Source: Anaeromicrobium sediminis
Lineage (GTDB): Bacteria; Bacillota; Clostridia; Peptostreptococcales; Thermotaleaceae
NCBI RefSeq assembly: GCF_002270055.1
Contig: NZ_NIBG01000016.1
Span: forward strand, 1-64,000
Direction of reading: 5' to 3'
Length of the DNA stretch: 64,000 nt
This document shows, in pieces, positions 60,978 to 64,000 of this stretch. A program made the translations under genes and the position numbers. A model generated the notes under the pieces. The model had not been told where the DNA came from. It saw nothing but the letters and a program-made list of their open reading frames with translations, and did not search any database. Within the stretch, counting starts at the first letter, position 1, and each line of letters begins with the position of its first letter.

Positions 60978-61676
60978 ATGGGATTATTAGGAGATGTTTC
61001 ATTATCCATAGCCTTTGGGGCTGGATTTTTATCTTTTTTCTCACCCTGCATACTTCCATTAATACCAGTGTACATCATGTATATTACTGGTATCAGCATG
61101 GAAAATGAGCTAGAGGAAAGAAAACTTTATGTACTAAAGAGAACTATTGGTTTTGTCATAGGATTTACAATTATATTCATGATAATGGGTACATCTGCTA
61201 GCTTTATAGGAAAAATATTTGTAAGGAATAAAATACTTTTTTCTAAAGTAAGTGGATTGTTAACTATAATATTTGGATTAAAGATGATGGGTATTTTAAA
61301 ACTTAACTTTTTAAGTATGGAAAAGAAATTTAAAGCCCCACAAAAGATTACTAATTGGTTTAGTGCAATTTTAGTGGGAATGGCCTTTGCCGCTGGATGG
61401 ACACCATGTTTTGGCCCAGTTTTGGCATCTATTCTTATTTATGCAGGAGGAACGGCTACTGTTTCAAAGGGAGTTTATCTATTAGGTATGTACTCTTTAG
61501 GAATGGCCATCCCTTTCCTTGCAACGGCCCTGTTTAGTAATTATTTAAGTAAATTTATGTCCAGGGCAGAAAAGTTTGCAGTATATATTCCTAAAATTAG
61601 TGGCTTTATGATGGTGGTATTTGGAATATTAGTTTATTTTAATCTAGTTGTTAATATAAGTAGATTATTAATATAA
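60978..61676 (+). CDS. ccdA: CcdA-type cytochrome c biogenesis / thiol transporter
   Basis: 232 residues, six transmembrane helices. The two redox cysteines are in FFSPCILPLIPVY and GWTPCFGPVLASIL. CcdA proteins carry reducing equivalents from cytoplasmic thioredoxin across the membrane. The TlpA-like gene follows 14 bases downstream and is the expected recipient. TAGGAGGA ribosome site. Confidence 0.92.
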   Translation: MGLLGDVSLSIAFGAGFLSFFSPCILPLIPVYIMYITGISMENELEERKLYVLKRTIGFVIGFTIIFMIMGTSASFIGKIFVRNKILFSKVSGLLTIIFGLKMMGILKLNFLSMEKKFKAPQKITNWFSAILVGMAFAAGWTPCFGPVLASILIYAGGTATVSKGVYLLGMYSLGMAIPFLATALFSNYLSKFMSRAEKFAVYIPKISGFMMVVFGILVYFNLVVNISRLLI

Positions 61677-61690
61677 GGGGGAGGAAAAGA

Positions 61691-62287
61691 ATGACTAAGA
61701 GAAATATTATTATAGTAATTCTAGCCATTGGATTAGTGGTAGGATTATACTATGGAACGAAGGTGGAAACAAGTCCAGAGAAAACTAATACTGCACAAGA
61801 GGAAAATGTAGAAAAAGCTCCTGAAGAAAAGGCTGATGAAAAACCTAGCGCAGAAGAGGAATTAGCCGTTGGTAAACCAGCACCAAAATTTACTCTTAAG
61901 GATTTAAATGGAAAAGACGTGTCCCTTAGTGATTATAAAGGCAAGATAGTCTTAATAAATTTCTGGGCCACATGGTGTGCTTATTGTGATATGGAAATGC
62001 CTGATTTAGAAAAGCTGAATAAGGAAAATGATGACCTGGTAGTGTTAGCTGTTAATGTACGTGAAGGTAAAGATATTGTTGAGAAGTATATTAAAGAGGG
62101 TAAATACACATTCCCTGTTGCACTTGATGAAAGTGGAGATGTATCAGCTAAATATTTAGTTAGTGCGTTCCCTACAACTTACTTTGTAGACAAAGAGGGA
62201 CTGTTATTAGGAGCAGTACCAGGAATGATGACAGCTGCCCAAATGGATGAAATAGTTGGAAATATACGAGCGGAGATTGAGAAGTAA
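61691..62287 (+). CDS. TlpA/ResA-like membrane-anchored thioredoxin
   Basis: 198 residues. N-terminal signal-anchor helix (IIIVILAIGLVVGLYYG), an acidic low-complexity linker (about 28-58), then a thioredoxin fold with FWATWCAYCDMEMPDLEKLN (active site CAYC) and the cis-Pro loop SAFPTTYFVD. It works outside the membrane as a disulfide reductase/oxidase, reduced via the CcdA protein encoded upstream. Exact client proteins unknown. Confidence 0.92.
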   Translation: MTKRNIIIVILAIGLVVGLYYGTKVETSPEKTNTAQEENVEKAPEEKADEKPSAEEELAVGKPAPKFTLKDLNGKDVSLSDYKGKIVLINFWATWCAYCDMEMPDLEKLNKENDDLVVLAVNVREGKDIVEKYIKEGKYTFPVALDESGDVSAKYLVSAFPTTYFVDKEGLLLGAVPGMMTAAQMDEIVGNIRAEIEK

Positions 62288-62288
62288 G

Positions 62289-62873
62289 ATGAGCCCATTT
62301 TTCTTCTCTTATAAATCAATAACTATAACATGGTTTATGTTTATAACTACGGTAGCTATTTTCATAAGTTATTTTATAGCAGGCTCATTAGCTAAGGAAC
62401 ATGAGCAAGATAAAAATAAAATAGAAGACATATTCATGATTACATTAGTCAGTGGACTTATTGGAGCTAGACTTACCTATGTACTAATGAACATGGACTT
62501 ATATAGGGAGAATATGTTTGACATATTAAAAATGTCCCATTACAATCTTTCATTCATGGGAGGAATAATAGTAGGATTAGTGATATTAGGAATTTGTTCT
62601 TTAAAATATAAAATTCCATTAGAAAAATTATTAAGAATTTTTATCACACCCTTTTATTTTTCCATGGCCATAGGAGTATGGACATTCATGTTTGATAAAC
62701 TTTCTTTGCCTTTAAATCATATGAAAAATGGCCAAAGGGGAATTTTATATTTATCTATCATGTTTATAATTGGTATCATAATAGAATTGAATTTACCAAA
62801 GAAAAGTAATTATAAGTTTGTATCAAGTATAATAGCTTGTTTACTAATACTTTTATATTATAAAATATTATAG
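62289..62873 (+). CDS. Lgt-like membrane protein lacking the catalytic His
   Basis: About 194 residues with six hydrophobic segments. GLIGARLTYVLMN and NLSFMGGIIVG align with GARLGYV and SFHGG of prolipoprotein diacylglyceryl transferase (Lgt). The essential His of HGG is Met here, and the RxGNFxNxE-type segment is not found; the protein is also shorter than Lgt (about 260). It starts one base after the tlpA stop, so it is tightly coupled to the thiol-redox genes. It is probably not an active Lgt but a related protein serving this operon. Confidence 0.75.
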   Translation: MSPFFFSYKSITITWFMFITTVAIFISYFIAGSLAKEHEQDKNKIEDIFMITLVSGLIGARLTYVLMNMDLYRENMFDILKMSHYNLSFMGGIIVGLVILGICSLKYKIPLEKLLRIFITPFYFSMAIGVWTFMFDKLSLPLNHMKNGQRGILYLSIMFIIGIIIELNLPKKSNYKFVSSIIACLLILLYYKIL

Positions 62874-62928
62874 ATTATATATTAAGGCTAAGATTCTTAT
62901 GAAATATGAAAGGCTACTATGAAAATAC

Positions 62929-62982
62929 AAAAAGACAATGGAATTTATAATTAAATCCATTGTCTTTTAAATTTTTGCCAGC
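62929..62982 (+). terminator. rho-independent terminator
   Basis: AAAGACAATGGA pairs with TCCATTGTCTTT, then TAAATTTTT. Ends the ccdA-tlpA-lgt-like operon. Confidence 0.85.
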
Positions 62983-63118
62983 TTTAATTAGCATAAGAAA
63001 ATATGAACAAATATTGCAGAAATATGCAGAATTATGACATAATTATAATATAAGAAATAAATGAAATTTATTTATCATATTTAAAAGAGCTAAATAGTTA
63101 GTGGGACGGAGAGATATT

Positions 63119-64000
63119 ATGAAATCAAAATTTTTATATATTTTACCTATATTCATCTTATGCATATTCATATTTATACTGGGAAACATCCATGCAGAAG
63201 AATCACAGTCTAAGTATAATATAAAAGAAATACGAGTTATTGCAGATGAAGACTTTCCTCCATATATTTTTAGGGATGAAAAGGGAAATTTAAAGGGCAT
63301 ACTTGTGGATCAGTGGGGTCTGTGGAGCAGGAAAACTGGAATTGAAGTAAAGATACATGCTATGAATTGGAAACGTGCACAAAGGCTCATGAGAGAAGGA
63401 CAGTATGATGTTATAGATACTATATTTAAGAATGAAGAGAGAAAAAAGATTTATTATTTTTCAAATCCATATGCAGATATTGAAGTATCAATATTTTTTA
63501 ATAAAAATATATCAGGAATAACGGATATTAAGTCTTTAAAGGGTCTTAAGATTGGGATAAAAAAGGCAGATAGTAATATTAGTCTATTAGAAGAAGAGGG
63601 GATTACTGAATATGTAGAATTTGATACCTATGAATCCATTATAAAGGCTGCCAAAAACAATGAAATTAATGCTTTTATAATGGGAAAGCCTGCAGGGATG
63701 TACTATATGTATAAGTATAATATGCAGAGGGATTTTAGATATACTCACCCCCAACATATAGGAAATTTTCACCGAGCTGTGAAAAAAGAGGATATACATA
63801 TTTTAAATGCTATTAATGAGGGCTTTTCTCAAATAAATAAATTGGAGTACGAACAAATCTATAATAAGTGGTTTGGATTTGAATATAGGAGTCCAGAACT
63901 TGTTCTTTATATAAAGCTTTTTATTAGTGGCGTTTTAATTATAGGATTTGTTTTAATTATTTGGAGTATTACATTGAAAAAAGCAGTTGAAGAAAAGACG
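63119..64000 (+). CDS. sensor protein with periplasmic solute-binding domain (partial, runs off the window)
   Basis: ATG 63119 follows GGAGAG. Signal/TM helix (residues 5-22), then a bacterial extracellular solute-binding protein family 3 domain, residues 35-255: IRVIADEDFPPYIFRDEKGNLKGILVDQW and LMREGQYDVIDTIFKNEERKKIYYFSNPY. A second TM helix follows (ELVLYIKLFISGVLIIGFVLIIW, about 262-284), then KKAVEEKT at the edge. Such SBP-TM proteins continue into PAS, GGDEF or histidine kinase domains; the output domain is outside the window. Confidence 0.85.
   Translation, partial: MKSKFLYILPIFILCIFIFILGNIHAEESQSKYNIKEIRVIADEDFPPYIFRDEKGNLKGILVDQWGLWSRKTGIEVKIHAMNWKRAQRLMREGQYDVIDTIFKNEERKKIYYFSNPYADIEVSIFFNKNISGITDIKSLKGLKIGIKKADSNISLLEEEGITEYVEFDTYESIIKAAKNNEINAFIMGKPAGMYYMYKYNMQRDFRYTHPQHIGNFHRAVKKEDIHILNAINEGFSQINKLEYEQIYNKWFGFEYRSPELVLYIKLFISGVLIIGFVLIIWSITLKKAVEEKT

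Noticed and set aside
1-64000. CRISPR array or cas genes as partner of the DUF1874 protein
   Set aside because: No regularly spaced direct repeats of 25-40 bases and no Cas-like proteins were seen on either strand.
1-64000. tRNA, rRNA or intact mobile element
   Set aside because: No cloverleaf with T-loop consensus, no rRNA-like sequence and no complete transposase or integrase with terminal repeats were recognised.

Overview
The window is about one-third G+C, has strong AGGAGG-type ribosome binding sites throughout, and encodes anaerobe-type functions (paired 4Fe-4S ferredoxin/flavodoxin proteins, a 2-hydroxyacyl-CoA dehydratase-type activase, Old Yellow Enzyme-like Fe-S flavoprotein, NhaC antiporter, FMN-binding/polyferredoxin electron-transfer pair, c-di-GMP-I riboswitches, Flp/Tad pilus). 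This points to a chromosomal segment of a low-G+C anaerobic Firmicute of the Clostridia; I cannot name the species. I saw no rRNA, tRNA, CRISPR array or intact insertion sequence.

Layout. 0.2-3.3 kb: a minus-strand redox block (49-residue Cys-rich peptide, two tandem EFR1-type flavodoxin-ferredoxins, MarR regulator) with a duplicated operator-bearing leader. 3.4-6.3 kb: a substrate-binding-like protein without signal peptide, an intracellular subtilase and YjbQ. 6.5-13.4 kb: MATE exporter/MerR pair, then two TetR-controlled units (leaderless TetR plus Fe-S/SCP2 protein with an apparent ATT start; Fe-S flavin oxidoreductase plus a second TetR with matched operators). 13.4-16.1 kb: small genes including a solitary DUF1874 protein of the AcrIII-1/Crn2 ring-nuclease family, and a BBE-type flavoenzyme. 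16.2-21.8 kb: two-component system, lipoprotein with internal duplication, CotA-like multicopper oxidase.

22-39.8 kb is a catabolic and regulatory zone full of gene debris: GntR/ornithine-cyclodeaminase-like/NhaC operon, CCG-domain Fe-S protein, esterase, FMN lipoprotein plus polyferredoxin, a diguanylate cyclase, and an opine-dehydrogenase-like/sodium symporter/GntR module. Between them lie broken remnants: nhaC with its middle deleted, ferredoxin tail, two inverted SUMF1-like tails, methyltransferase head, IS3-type transposase pieces and an asparaginase head. A MarR/flavin-reductase pair with a perfect palindromic operator closes this zone.

40-52.6 kb is a c-di-GMP and surface-appendage region. 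A membrane Cache-GGDEF-EAL protein is followed by a c-di-GMP-I riboswitch leading into a TadG-like/bactofilin-like surface protein. A second c-di-GMP-I riboswitch leads the opposite-strand Tad operon (DUF192, Flp pilin, prepilin peptidase, TadE, 28-codon ORF, CpaB, CpaE, CpaF, TadB, TadC). The two leaders appear to use opposite switching logic, which is the most attractive system-level observation in the window.

53-64 kb: a 1329-residue double-activase protein with a cupin, a Crp/Fnr regulator diverging from another cupin across a perfect palindrome, a two-component system, a CcdA-TlpA-Lgt-like thiol-redox operon, and the start of a sensor with a periplasmic solute-binding domain that runs off the edge.
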